DNA from: Paractinoplanes rishiriensis
GTDB lineage: Bacteria > Actinomycetota > Actinomycetes > Mycobacteriales > Micromonosporaceae
Assembly (NCBI RefSeq): GCF_016862375.1
Contig: NZ_BOMV01000107.1
Location: 1-63,865, forward strand
DNA: 63,865 nucleotides
Reading direction: 5' to 3'
Shown: positions 1 to 7,295 of the stretch, piece after piece
How the letters are laid out: the number at the start of each line of letters is the position of its first letter
Numbering within the stretch: position 1 is the stretch's first letter
The notes under the pieces: model-generated
The model's input: only the letters and a program-made list of their open reading frames with translations
What the model was told of the DNA's origin: nothing
Databases searched by the model: none
Program-made: the position numbers and the translations under genes

Positions 1-1764
1 CTCGAACAGGCCGACCGCGGCCGAGAGTTGGCCCTGGAACTGCCGGTAGGTTGCCGCCCTGTCGTTGACGAACATCAGGTCGGTGGAGGTGTGCTGCGGG
101 CCGGCGTGTTCGGTGAGCGCGTCGATGTGCGGCAGCAACTGGTTCCATCGTTGCCAGCCAACAACATTCGCTCTGGGATCGTCCGGTATCGCCGTGCGGA
201 TCACCGCCACCGCCGCCTGCACCCCGGTGGCTGTGGTGGTGACGTCTTCGCCGGCTGATTGGGGATGGTTCTGCCGGACCACGGCCTGCACCAGCCGATG
301 CACACTGGCCTGTCCGCCGCCGCGATTCACCAAGCTGAACGACGCCAGCACCGCAAGCGCCTCACCGACCGCGACCGGATCATCCGCCAACGGCAACAGC
401 GCGTCCTCCGGCAGCGCGTCCGGGCCGAGCCAGGCCAGCACCTGCAACACCCGCACCGCCAGCGCGGACCGGGCGGCGACCGCGTCCATACTGGCCTGCC
501 AGATCGTCGCGACCGTGCGTTGCGCCGAGCTTCCTTCACCCAGGGCCGCCGCAACCAGGCCGAACCGGTCGGCCAACAACTGCAGGTAGTCGCCGAAACT
601 TAAGCCGTCGTGCTGGCTGACATACGCTGCGGCCTGTTCCAACGCCAGCGGCAGATCTCCCAGCGCCGCCGCCAACCGGCCCGCACCCCCGGCGTCGTCC
701 AACCCGGTCAGCCGGTGCAACAGCTGCACACTCGCCGCCCGATCCAACACCTCCAGCCGCAGCGGGGCCAGCCCGAGCCGCGCCCAACGCGCCGTCCCGA
801 GCTCGCGGCGGGTGGTCACCACCACGTGACCCCGACCGGCCACCTGCCCCAGCAACGGCTCGATATCGGCGAGGTCTTCCACGTTGTCCAGCACCAACAA
901 CCAGCCCCGATGAGTCTGCAACCAACTCAACGCCCACGCCTGCGCATCAGCCAACGTGTCCGCCGGACGTAAACGCCCGGCCAACGCCGCGAGCCCCAAC
1001 GCCACGTTCTCCGCAGTGTCCGCGGTGACCCACCAGACCAGCCCATACCGGTCCCGGTAGTTACGCGCGTAGTGAATGGCAAGCTCGGTCTTACCGATAC
1101 CTCCTAACCCGTAAACCGCGGCCTGACCCACCACCGCACCACCCGCACCGTCCAACAAACCGGCCAACCGGGCCAGGTCACGACCTTCGAACACCGCCGA
1201 ACCCATTGGCAGGTTGTCCACCCCATCAACCGGAACTACCGCCACGCCGCCGCGCCGGTCAGCCAACTCCCGCAGCGACCGCTCGACAAGCTGCCCTAAA
1301 TGCGCCGGACTGCCGAACTGCTGCGCGGTCACCCCGGCGTCACCAACCCGCTTCCGGAACGCGACCTGACGTGCCCCGAATTCGTTGTCGGTCAACGCCC
1401 ACACCGGCACGCCAGGATGGTCCGCCTCGATGTCCAGTAGGAAGATCAACCGGTCCAGACCCGCCGCCGTCGCCGTATCGAACTCCAACTCCGTGTACGA
1501 CACCTCCGGCCGGCTCCGCACCAGCGACCCGTACCGCACCCCTAACACACCCACATACACGTCACACGAACGAACTCGCTCCACACACAACTCCGCCGGC
1601 GGCAAATCCACGGACGGGAAATCCGCCATGTCGACCACCGCATGACCCGCCGCCGTCACCGCCCGCTCTGCCGCCGCCACATAAGACCCGCTGGCCGGAA
1701 ACCGTCGCAACTCAGACGTATGAGACACAAACACCCGCCAACCATCAGACACCGAGCCGCCCAT
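1..1764 (-). CDS. DUF4062 / NB-ARC / TPR STAND protein (partial, C-terminus off the left edge)
   Basis: 588 codons are visible and the gene runs off the window. The first ~150 residues fit DUF4062, beginning GWRVFVSHTSELRRFP and continuing to VYVGVLGVRYGS; this domain often sits in front of STAND ATPases. An NB-ARC ATPase follows, with the P-loop GLGGIGKTEL near residue 220, a Walker B stretch WLLVLDNVED near 290 and the sensor-like VVTTRRELG. The last visible residues (SAAVGLFE) look like the start of TPR repeats. ATG at 1764 is preceded by AGGGG with almost no spacing, so the start is the best guess. Family knowledge: STAND proteins act as ligand-triggered signalling or defence switches. 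Ligand and output are unknown here. Confidence 0.85.
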   Translation of the reverse strand, partial: MGGSVSDGWRVFVSHTSELRRFPASGSYVAAAERAVTAAGHAVVDMADFPSVDLPPAELCVERVRSCDVYVGVLGVRYGSLVRSRPEVSYTELEFDTATAAGLDRLIFLLDIEADHPGVPVWALTDNEFGARQVAFRKRVGDAGVTAQQFGSPAHLGQLVERSLRELADRRGGVAVVPVDGVDNLPMGSAVFEGRDLARLAGLLDGAGGAVVGQAAVYGLGGIGKTELAIHYARNYRDRYGLVWWVTADTAENVALGLAALAGRLRPADTLADAQAWALSWLQTHRGWLLVLDNVEDLADIEPLLGQVAGRGHVVVTTRRELGTARWARLGLAPLRLEVLDRAASVQLLHRLTGLDDAGGAGRLAAALGDLPLALEQAAAYVSQHDGLSFGDYLQLLADRFGLVAAALGEGSSAQRTVATIWQASMDAVAARSALAVRVLQVLAWLGPDALPEDALLPLADDPVAVGEALAVLASFSLVNRGGGQASVHRLVQAVVRQNHPQSAGEDVTTTATGVQAAVAVIRTAIPDDPRANVVGWQRWNQLLPHIDALTEHAGPQHTSTDLMFVNDRAATYRQFQGQLSAAVGLFE

Positions 1765-2034
1765 CCCCTACCCGCCACGGCAGCCGACCCATCCCGTCAA
1801 GATCACGACAAACCGCCCGGCAACCGCTCAGCCTAACGGCAGCGGAACCCCTCAGCGCAATACCCACAAGATCAAAATGTAGCCGGCGGATTCCGACGAA
1901 TCATGAAAACAACACCGCCAACGAATTACGTGCGATAAATGAACAAGAAATTTCTTCGGCCCCACCTGAAGCCTTTCGGTCAACCACCCCGTTCCGGGTT
2001 AGTGCATTCTGATAGCGCACTGTTCTCGGCAAAT
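1765..2034. other. Intergenic region left of cassette copy 1
   Basis: No gene is recognised between the STAND gene and the first repeat copy. Base composition is lower in G+C than the neighbouring genes around 1860-1960. The plus-strand reading frame seen across 1206-2012 is proline/threonine-rich antisense of the STAND gene. Confidence 0.4.
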
Positions 2035-2123
2035 CCGGAAGCCGCCACCCGCCGCGTTGCTACTTTGGGTGACCGCCCGGCCCGGGATCAGAGCCGCGCA
2101 TGTACGGTGGTAGTCATGGCGCT

Positions 2124-2129
2124 ATAGTC
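2124..2129 (+). promoter_or_regulatory. Putative -10 element (TATAGT) for a leaderless transcript
   Basis: TATAGT ends 6 nt before the ATG at 2136, so transcription would begin at or next to the start codon. There is no Shine-Dalgarno sequence. The block GTCATGGCGCTATAGTCGCA is unchanged in the second cassette copy. Leaderless initiation is common in actinobacteria; here it is inferred. Confidence 0.5.
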
Positions 2130-2135
2130 GCATGC

Positions 2136-2342
2136 ATGAGTACATGGTCGCTGCGCCTTATGGGCGCACACGAGATCCGAGTTCGCCTGGGTGGGATCAG
2201 CCGGCAAAGGGTCTACCAGATCACCACGCGCGCTGACTTCCCCGCACCGGCGGCCGATCTCGTTCAAGGCAAGGTCTGGCTGGCCGGAGATGTCGAAGCC
2301 TGGATCACGGCCAAGAGGCCGCAGCTGACTTACACCGAGTAA
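2136..2342 (+). CDS. AlpA/excisionase-type small HTH DNA-binding protein, copy 1
   Basis: 68 residues. The helix-turn-helix segment GAHEIRVRLGGISRQRVYQI is followed by FPAPAADLVQGKVWLAGDVEAW, the usual order in AlpA/MerR-like small regulators and excisionase-like proteins: winged HTH, then a FPxP wing, then a W-containing last helix. The ATG at 2136 is chosen over an overlapping ATG at 2132 in another frame because only this frame gives the HTH and is kept in the duplicate. Its paralogue at 6469-6675 differs at three residues (W/R4, T/S31, Y/D66). Targets are unknown. Confidence 0.75.
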   Translation: MSTWSLRLMGAHEIRVRLGGISRQRVYQITTRADFPAPAADLVQGKVWLAGDVEAWITAKRPQLTYTE

Positions 2343-2450
2343 CCAGACCCGCGCGTCCTTCGCTTCCTGCTTCTGCGGCGGTATTCGCCGAGAGGTTAAT
2401 GGCCGCCGCCAGCGGGCGGCGTCGATGGGGCGCGGCCGTCCGGTATGCGG

Positions 2451-2840
2451 TCAGGGATCGGACGGATGTTGCGGCTTGAGGGTGATTCCCTCGGAGGCGA
2501 CCGATCCCACGGCGGCGTCCCACCACCAGGCATTGCCGTTGACATACAGACACGGCGCGGCCGCGGTGATGTCGTCACGCAGCAACGCGACGTCGACGCC
2601 CGGCATAAGCAACCGCACAATCCGGCCGTCGGAGCAGGGCAGATCCCAGCCGAAACGGCCATCCCGGTCAGCCGCCGGGTCCCGCACAGGGTCACCGGCC
2701 AACCCGGTCACGCGATGCCGGATCGGCACTTCGTCCAGCTCCGCCGCGCGCACCTGGACCGCCTCGAGGAACACCGTAAGGTTGGCCTCAGCGAGATCCT
2801 CGCGCGCGCCCTCGATCGGCACCGTCCCGGGATTGATCAT
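2451..2840 (-). CDS. Hypothetical protein, 129 aa
   Basis: Not recognised. The ATG at 2840 (MINPGTVPIEGARED) is preferred because upstream in-frame sequence loses codon bias. The middle is acidic and hydrophilic (VRAAELDEVPIRHRVTG, RFGWDLPCSDGRIVRLL) and the C-terminus holds an aromatic patch (LYVNGNAWWWDAAVGSV). No signal peptide or membrane helix is visible. It is convergent with cassette copy 1. The pattern resembles small soluble actinomycete proteins found next to STAND genes, but no function is assigned. Confidence 0.5.
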   Translation of the reverse strand: MINPGTVPIEGAREDLAEANLTVFLEAVQVRAAELDEVPIRHRVTGLAGDPVRDPAADRDGRFGWDLPCSDGRIVRLLMPGVDVALLRDDITAAAPCLYVNGNAWWWDAAVGSVASEGITLKPQHPSDP

Positions 2841-3298
2841 CGTCCCACGATACGGTCGCCGACCGCGTTTATGCAGGTGACCTCGCCGCGCGCCGCACCA
2901 TTTCATCAGCAGAGCGGCATTTCGGCGCCAGCTTTCGCAGGTGGAGAGGGCAGTCGCCGTGAGGTGCGTTGGCGGGCATTGCGGGACGCGCCCGCCAACG
3001 CCGTCCCAACCTATCCGGCCCCATGCCCATGCCATCCCCACGCCGCCAGATCCCGCGCACAAGCAGCACACGACCAGGTACAAAACGTGGCGAACGCCAA
3101 GCGCCACCTGCCGACCGATCCGGCGACGGCCCTAACCTGGCCGACATCTTCGAGGTCCAGCGCACCGACGACAACTGGAGCGGCCTGGCCCTGTTCGGGA
3201 GCGGTTCCGGTTCTGGCACACGGCCGTGCGCGGGTGACGCCACGGGCCAGCTCACCTGCCTGGTTTGGCAGGCCTCCGCCTTCGGTAGTGTTTCGATG
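2841..3298. other. Intergenic region without a recognisable gene
   Basis: Apart from the 2967-3000 hairpin nothing convincing is seen. Open frames here have poor codon bias and no start signals. Confidence 0.35.
2967..3000 (-). terminator. Hairpin downstream of the type VII-associated operon
   Basis: Perfect 11-bp arms, CGTTGGCGGGC (2967-2977) and GCCCGCCAACG (2990-3000), with a 12-nt loop and no T tract. It lies ~300 bp past the last gene of the minus-strand operon ending at 3299. Terminator function is inferred from the stem alone. Confidence 0.4.
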
Positions 3299-3727
3299 TC
3301 AGGTCCGGCGGACGGCGATGCCGGTGACGATGAGCGCCGCGAGGGTGTCGGCGGCGGTGAGGATCAACCCGACTGTTTCGAAGGCGCCGATGATCGCAGA
3401 GGCGCCGAAGCTGGTCACGGTCGCGGCGACCGCGATGAGCACGCCGGCTGTCCGCAACCAGGCCAGGACGGCGGCGATGCGCGCGACCCGGCGACCTCGC
3501 GGCAGCGCGAAAGCGACCGCAGTCAGAAAAAATATGACGGTGCCGGCGGCCGCGGACACGCCGAGCAGCAGAAAGGTTGCGGCTTCGTCGTCGGTGAGGT
3601 TGCCGCGCTGGTGGCTGTTGAAGACGAGCATGCCGAGCGCGGCCAGTCCGGCGTCGGCCAGCAGCAGGATCGCGCTCAGCACAGCCAACAGGGGGCTGCC
3701 CCGGCGGTCAGTGCGGGGGGCGGTCAT
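3299..3727 (-). CDS. Four-helix membrane protein, last gene of type VII-associated operon
   Basis: 142 residues with four hydrophobic segments at about 14-36, 52-74, 84-104 and 110-136 and short charged loops; no known domain. ATG at 3727 lies 3 nt after the stop of the preceding WXG100-like gene, so the two are almost certainly co-transcribed. Small membrane proteins of this type often end actinobacterial loci that encode EspC/WXG100 substrates. Its role, for example as a partner or immunity-type protein for the secreted product, is inference. Confidence 0.65.
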   Translation of the reverse strand: MTAPRTDRRGSPLLAVLSAILLLADAGLAALGMLVFNSHQRGNLTDDEAATFLLLGVSAAAGTVIFFLTAVAFALPRGRRVARIAAVLAWLRTAGVLIAVAATVTSFGASAIIGAFETVGLILTAADTLAALIVTGIAVRRT

Positions 3728-3730
3728 GAA

Positions 3731-4471
3731 TCACGCCTTCGCTGCCGGCGGCCAGTGCCCTTGGTGGAAGCCTGCGTTGTCGGCGAGTTTCTGCCGCAGC
3801 AGGTTGTTAGCGGACGCGCACGCCGATTTAAGGGCTTCCGCTCCGACGATGAGCGCCGCGGACGCGGTCAGGCCCGCTCCGGCGGCGATGACCGGCGCGG
3901 CAGGAAGGCCGAAGATCGTCGCTGCTGACGACAGCGCACCGATGATGCCGGCCGCGAGGGCCACGAGCGCGCCGAGTAGCGCGCCCCAGAAGACGATGAT
4001 GGCTTTGGCCACGTCGTTCAACGCCGTGGAGATACCGCTGGTCAGCACCGATTGAACCTTTTCCAATGCCGTCTTCTGTAGCGGCAGGGTTTGCCGGTAG
4101 GCGTCGGCGGCGTCACCGTCCCAGGCGGTGTCGACCTGGAGCAGGCCGGCGTCGGCTGATTGCACCTGAGCGCTGACCGGTGCGCCCACCGTGTCGCTCC
4201 ACGCGTCAGCGGTCGACCACAGCTGCGACGGGGATCCCATGTTGGAGCAGACCTCGGCGAGGTTGTTCCAGACCCGTCCCAGAAAGTCGCAGAACGTGTT
4301 CCAGCCGGCGAAGATTCGGCCCTGCAGCGAGTCGGGCAGCAGGGGCAGCTTGGCGTTGATGGATCCCTGCAGTTCGGTCGTCTTGGTCTGGATCCGGCCC
4401 ATCACCGAACTGATCTTCTCGATCAGGGCTGCTTCACTGGCCGAGCCTGCGGCAGTATTATTCGCGGACAT
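3731..4471 (-). CDS. WXG100-superfamily-like protein with C-terminal hydrophobic region
   Basis: 246 residues from ATG 4471, which has AAGGAG 9 nt upstream; an earlier in-frame ATG at 4531 lies inside the previous gene and lacks an RBS. The N-terminal half is helical, with the WXG-type turn WDGDAADAYRQTLP preceded by a long helix (STADAWSDTVGAPVSAQVQS). The C-terminal part holds two hydrophobic helices around residues 150-215. Overlaps the upstream EspC-like gene by 14 bp. WXG100-type proteins are substrates of ESX/type VII secretion; the long hydrophobic tail suggests an LXG/polymorphic-toxin-like or membrane-inserting substrate. Confidence 0.65.
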   Translation of the reverse strand: MSANNTAAGSASEAALIEKISSVMGRIQTKTTELQGSINAKLPLLPDSLQGRIFAGWNTFCDFLGRVWNNLAEVCSNMGSPSQLWSTADAWSDTVGAPVSAQVQSADAGLLQVDTAWDGDAADAYRQTLPLQKTALEKVQSVLTSGISTALNDVAKAIIVFWGALLGALVALAAGIIGALSSAATIFGLPAAPVIAAGAGLTASAALIVGAEALKSACASANNLLRQKLADNAGFHQGHWPPAAKA

Positions 4472-4775
4472 CCCAGACTCCTTTGAGCTGGCTCGCGGCG
4501 TTGGTGTCGCTGAGTTCGTAGGCATGGGCAACCTTGTCGAGCGCGGTGCTCACCTCGCGGTACACCGCGGTGGCCTCGTCGAGCAGCGTGACCGTCTTCT
4601 GTTGGATCTGCGCGTAGGTGGCCAGCAGCCCGGTCGGCACGCTCGCCCACGACAACAGCGACTCGTGCAGCGACAGCGCACCAGCCTCCTGACCGGCCCG
4701 TCGGGTCACCTGCGACACCTGGTCCCACACGGCGGCGTCGTGGCGCAGCGCATCGATAGCGGCGGTAACACTCAT
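4458..4775 (-). CDS. EspC-like type VII secretion substrate/chaperone
   Basis: 105 residues, entirely alpha-helical in prediction, beginning MSVTAAIDALRHDAAVWDQV and continuing with a second long helix (EATAVYREVSTALDKVAHAYELSD). This matches the ESX EspC-type family (PF10824 pattern: DALR..A..W...S). RBS GGGAGG lies 6 nt before ATG 4775. Overlap with the downstream WXG100-like gene indicates co-expression, probably as a heterodimer. Family knowledge: such proteins are exported through type VII machinery. Confidence 0.75.
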   Translation of the reverse strand: MSVTAAIDALRHDAAVWDQVSQVTRRAGQEAGALSLHESLLSWASVPTGLLATYAQIQQKTVTLLDEATAVYREVSTALDKVAHAYELSDTNAASQLKGVWDVRE

Positions 4776-4820
4776 CGCATCCCTCCCGAAAAACAGTTCG
4801 CTGTCATGGGCTGATAACGG

Positions 4821-5609
4821 TCAGTCGGTCAGGCGCAGGCGGCGGGCTAGATCGAGCGGATCCTGTGTTGCACGCTGCACCTGTCCGAGCGGGCTGTCGG
4901 CGATCAGGCGTCGCACCCCGTGCGCGGCCGCGTTCTCGTACGCCGCGCGGAACGCCGCCGTCACCTGCCGCCCCACGTTGGTCTCATGGGCGCCACGCAA
5001 CCAGGACCCGTGGATACGTACAGCGGTGACCTCGCCGCCGCCGGTCACGGTCACCGTGACCTGCCGGTTGGGGCTGTGCCCGGTGTGTGTCGCGTTCACC
5101 GTCGCCGCCAGCCGGGCCGAGACCTCGTCGATGCCCTGCTCCACCGCCTCGGCAAGGGCGAGTAACTCCAACAGCGCCGCCCGGCGGTCCTCCGCGGACA
5201 TCGCCCCAGTCGCCGCTGCGTGGAGCCGCCGGTGGAAACCCTCCCGGTCGAACTCCACCCGATCCGCGACGCCAGCGCCACGCGATGGACCGTCGCCCGA
5301 TGCCGCAGCCGGGGAACCTGACCCTCCGCCGGCGGCGTACGCCTCACCCCACACGGCGAGCCGACGTATCGCGGCGTCGCGCGCCGCCTCGATGACAGCC
5401 CCGGCCAGTTTCTCAGCGTCGAGACGCCGCCAGCTGCCCATCATCGCGACCGAGCTGACCATCCCCTGCGCGTCCAACGCCACCCGCACCGAACCGTTGG
5501 CATCCGACCCGGGCGCAGCCGACACCCGCGCAGAACACCGCGCACCATGCACCAGCGCCTCACCGTCCTCAACGAGGCGGCCCCAGGCATCCACCCGGTC
5601 ATCCGACAT
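4821..5609 (-). CDS. YbaB/EbfC-like protein, first gene of type VII-associated operon
   Basis: 262 residues that appear to contain two YbaB-like units. The first is around residues 20-90 (VRVALDAQGMVSSVAMMGSW, then a helix rich in Ala/Arg). The second is around 135-240 (QVTVTVTGGGEVTAVRIHGS, then TAAFRAAYENAAAHG). They are joined by a Gly/Ser-rich linker. YbaB-type proteins commonly precede WXG100/EspC genes in actinobacteria. ATG 5609 has a weak GGGG-type RBS. It heads the operon that continues to 3299. DNA binding is not demonstrated for this subfamily. Confidence 0.65.
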   Translation of the reverse strand: MSDDRVDAWGRLVEDGEALVHGARCSARVSAAPGSDANGSVRVALDAQGMVSSVAMMGSWRRLDAEKLAGAVIEAARDAAIRRLAVWGEAYAAGGGSGSPAAASGDGPSRGAGVADRVEFDREGFHRRLHAAATGAMSAEDRRAALLELLALAEAVEQGIDEVSARLAATVNATHTGHSPNRQVTVTVTGGGEVTAVRIHGSWLRGAHETNVGRQVTAAFRAAYENAAAHGVRRLIADSPLGQVQRATQDPLDLARRLRLTD

Positions 5610-5966
5610 GCGTCATCCCCGCTCGGCGTCCTGGCCGGCTCCCCGAAAGCATCGATACGACACCCCCGGCACCTTCCCAATCATCGATGCATAGCGCAAC
5701 CCTTCCGCAACATGGCGTAACGACCACTTCCGGCAGCCAATAATCGAGGAGAAGGCATCCGAGTTCGGTGACTGGTGGTTGGGCATCCACCTTGGGCGTG
5801 GCGCTGCGGCCATGAGCGGTGGTCGCGTGGCAGCGAACTACGTCTGACGACTGGCATCCCTACGCCGGTCGAATCACAGCACCGCAGTAATCCCGTCGTA
5901 TCGGTCACCCGTCGTCGTACCTAGCCCCGGCGAACGGCTGCGCAGGCGAGCATCAGCCCCACCAGC
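5610..5966. other. Intergenic region upstream of type VII-associated operon
   Basis: No gene recognised. Presumably contains the promoter of the 5609-3299 operon; no clear -35/-10 pair was picked out. Confidence 0.35.
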
Positions 5967-6368
5967 TCACCGAGGCAACGAGAACCGCCACCGCTCAACC
6001 TCGTCCGGTGACAGGTCCACGCGCAGCCGTAGATGGCGTACGGTATGTCGCCAGCGGCCGGCCTCGTACGCCTGGTCGGCGATCACCTCAGCCACCAAGT
6101 GCGGCTCTACCGGGTGATAGTCACTCGGTAGACGTGCTCGAACTGGCCGGACCAGCCTGCCGGTAGCGGCCAACGGCCACAAATGCCGACCCTTCGGAGC
6201 CGACGGGCGTGGCCGCCGCCGCGATCCCCCGGCGCTGCGGCGCCGTGAGCGGGCTGGTGCGCCCGAAATACCGGAGCCGACCTCGCTCGTCACGACGGCC
6301 GAGAAGCAACGCGGTCGGTGCGTGCACCGGCCCGACGACGCCACCGATGATGATGGCCTCTGCAATGA
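5967..6368 (-). pseudogene. ATP-dependent DNA ligase C-terminal remnant
   Basis: Two minus-strand frames together read like the OB-fold C-terminus of an actinobacterial ATP-dependent ligase. Part one, from about 6365, gives AIIIGGVVGPVHAPTALLLG and RLRYFGRTSPLTAPQR. Part two, ending at 5967, gives HPVEPHLVAEVIADQAYEAG and VRHLRLRVDLSPDEVERW. The frame changes near 6180-6205. Everything N-terminal (the nucleotidyltransferase domain) is absent because the coding homology stops exactly where cassette copy 2 begins (6369). It cannot make an active ligase. Confidence 0.8.
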
Positions 6369-6456
6369 CCGGAAGCCGCCGCCCCGCCACGTTGCCACTT
6401 TGGGTGACCGCCCGGCCGGATCAAAGCCGCGCACGCACGGTGATAGTCATGGCGCT

Positions 6457-6462
6457 ATAGTC
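6457..6462 (+). promoter_or_regulatory. Putative -10 element (TATAGT), cassette copy 2
   Basis: Identical to the element at 2124-2129 and placed the same 6 nt before the ATG at 6469. The surrounding ~20 bp are unchanged between copies, whereas sequence further upstream has diverged. Confidence 0.5.
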
Positions 6463-6468
6463 GCATGC

Positions 6469-6675
6469 ATGAGTACTCGATCGCTGCGCCTTATGGGCGC
6501 ACACGAGATCCGAGTCCGCCTGGGTGGGATCAGCCGGCAGCGGGTCTACCAGATCACCAGCCGTGCCGACTTCCCCGCACCGGCGGCCGATCTCGTTCAA
6601 GGCAAGGTCTGGTTGGCCGGAGATGTCGAAGCCTGGATCACGGCCAAGAGGCCGCAGCTGACCGACACTGAGTAA
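6469..6675 (+). CDS. AlpA/excisionase-type small HTH DNA-binding protein, copy 2
   Basis: 68 residues, paralogue of 2136-2342 with three substitutions (R4, S31, D66). The HTH (GISRQRVYQI) and wing (FPAPAADLV) are unchanged, and most nucleotide differences are silent or lie outside the gene. This suggests both copies have been kept functional. No operon partner is evident on either side. Confidence 0.75.
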   Translation: MSTRSLRLMGAHEIRVRLGGISRQRVYQITSRADFPAPAADLVQGKVWLAGDVEAWITAKRPQLTDTE

Positions 6676-6759
6676 CCAGCCCCGCGCCGTCCTTCGCTTC
6701 CTGCTTCTGCGGCGGTACTCGCTGAGAGGTTCATGGCCGCCGTCAGCGGGCGGCGTCGA

Positions 6760-7292
6760 CGGAGCTGCTAGACAATCTGCAACGTAATCGGGTTAGCTCG
6801 GGTCATCGTCGGCTCCAGACCTCACATTTGCTCAGCCCGGAAATGCCGTTGCAGCCCCCACCGCCCAGGATTGATATCCACAGCTTGTGGATAAAGTGGT
6901 TGGCCGCGGTGTCAGCCCCTCCGGCTGATGCAAGGCCCGCGGGACAGATCGTACCGCCGACCCGGTCCACCGTGTCGCAGCCGCGGCGCCCGCGAAGGAT
7001 CGCGTAGCGTCACAGTCCCGCGCAGCCGCGCGTTCGACCGAAGGCAGGTCCAAAGGGGGGGAACGACTCGGGAACCCATGATCAACTCGCCGAACTGCTC
7101 GGCAAGTACGATCTCGCTCACGCCAGCCTCGCCGCACGGCAGACCGAATTGACCTGCGTCGTCGGGGCCTGGCGCAAGATCCGAATCCCCGCATGACCGA
7201 TGTTGAGACTCCAGCCTGGTCTCGAAACCGCCGCTGCAGCCGCGTAGCCACTGCTAACCATGCAGTGATGCAAAGACATGCGGCATGCGGTC
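6760..7292. other. Intergenic region between cassette copy 2 and the IS
   Basis: No complete gene. It contains the DnaA-box-like palindrome at 6874-6894. At 7079-7196 there is a short plus-strand reading (QLAELLGKYDLAHASLAAR, ending at TGA 7196) that may be the tail of a lost gene but has no start or recognised family. Confidence 0.35.
6874..6894. promoter_or_regulatory. Inverted pair of DnaA-box-like sequences
   Basis: TATCCACA (6875-6882), GCT, TGTGGATA (6886-6893) is a perfect 8-bp palindrome. On the minus strand, 6894-6886 reads TTATCCACA, the classical DnaA box; on the plus strand, 6874-6882 reads ATATCCACA (one mismatch). The isolated pair could be a replication or regulatory DnaA site, or chance. 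Confidence 0.4.
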
Positions 7293-7295
7293 TTA

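Larger units (their letters stand above)
2035..2425 (+). repeat. Cassette copy 1 (391 bp, imperfect duplicate of 6369-6759)
   Basis: Starts at CCGGAAGCCGCC and ends at GGCGGCGTCGA. It matches 6369-6759 over its full length with scattered substitutions and a few single-base indels. It carries a promoter-like element, a complete 68-codon gene and ~80 bp of conserved 3' sequence containing the identical stretch CCTTCGCTTCCTGCTTCTGC. Nothing transposase-like lies inside, so the copying mechanism is unclear. Confidence 0.85.
6369..6759 (+). repeat. Cassette copy 2 (duplicate of 2035-2425)
   Basis: Same length and gene content as copy 1. Its left border coincides with the broken end of the DNA-ligase remnant. 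Its right border is followed by unrelated sequence. Confidence 0.85.

Noticed and set aside
1206..2012. Long plus-strand open frame (268 codons)
   Set aside because: Pro/Thr/Arg-rich antisense of the STAND gene and its upstream region; no RBS, no family similarity.
7079..7196. Short plus-strand coding-like stretch QLAELLGKYDLAHASLAAR
   Set aside because: No start, too short and no recognised family; mentioned only within the intergenic note.
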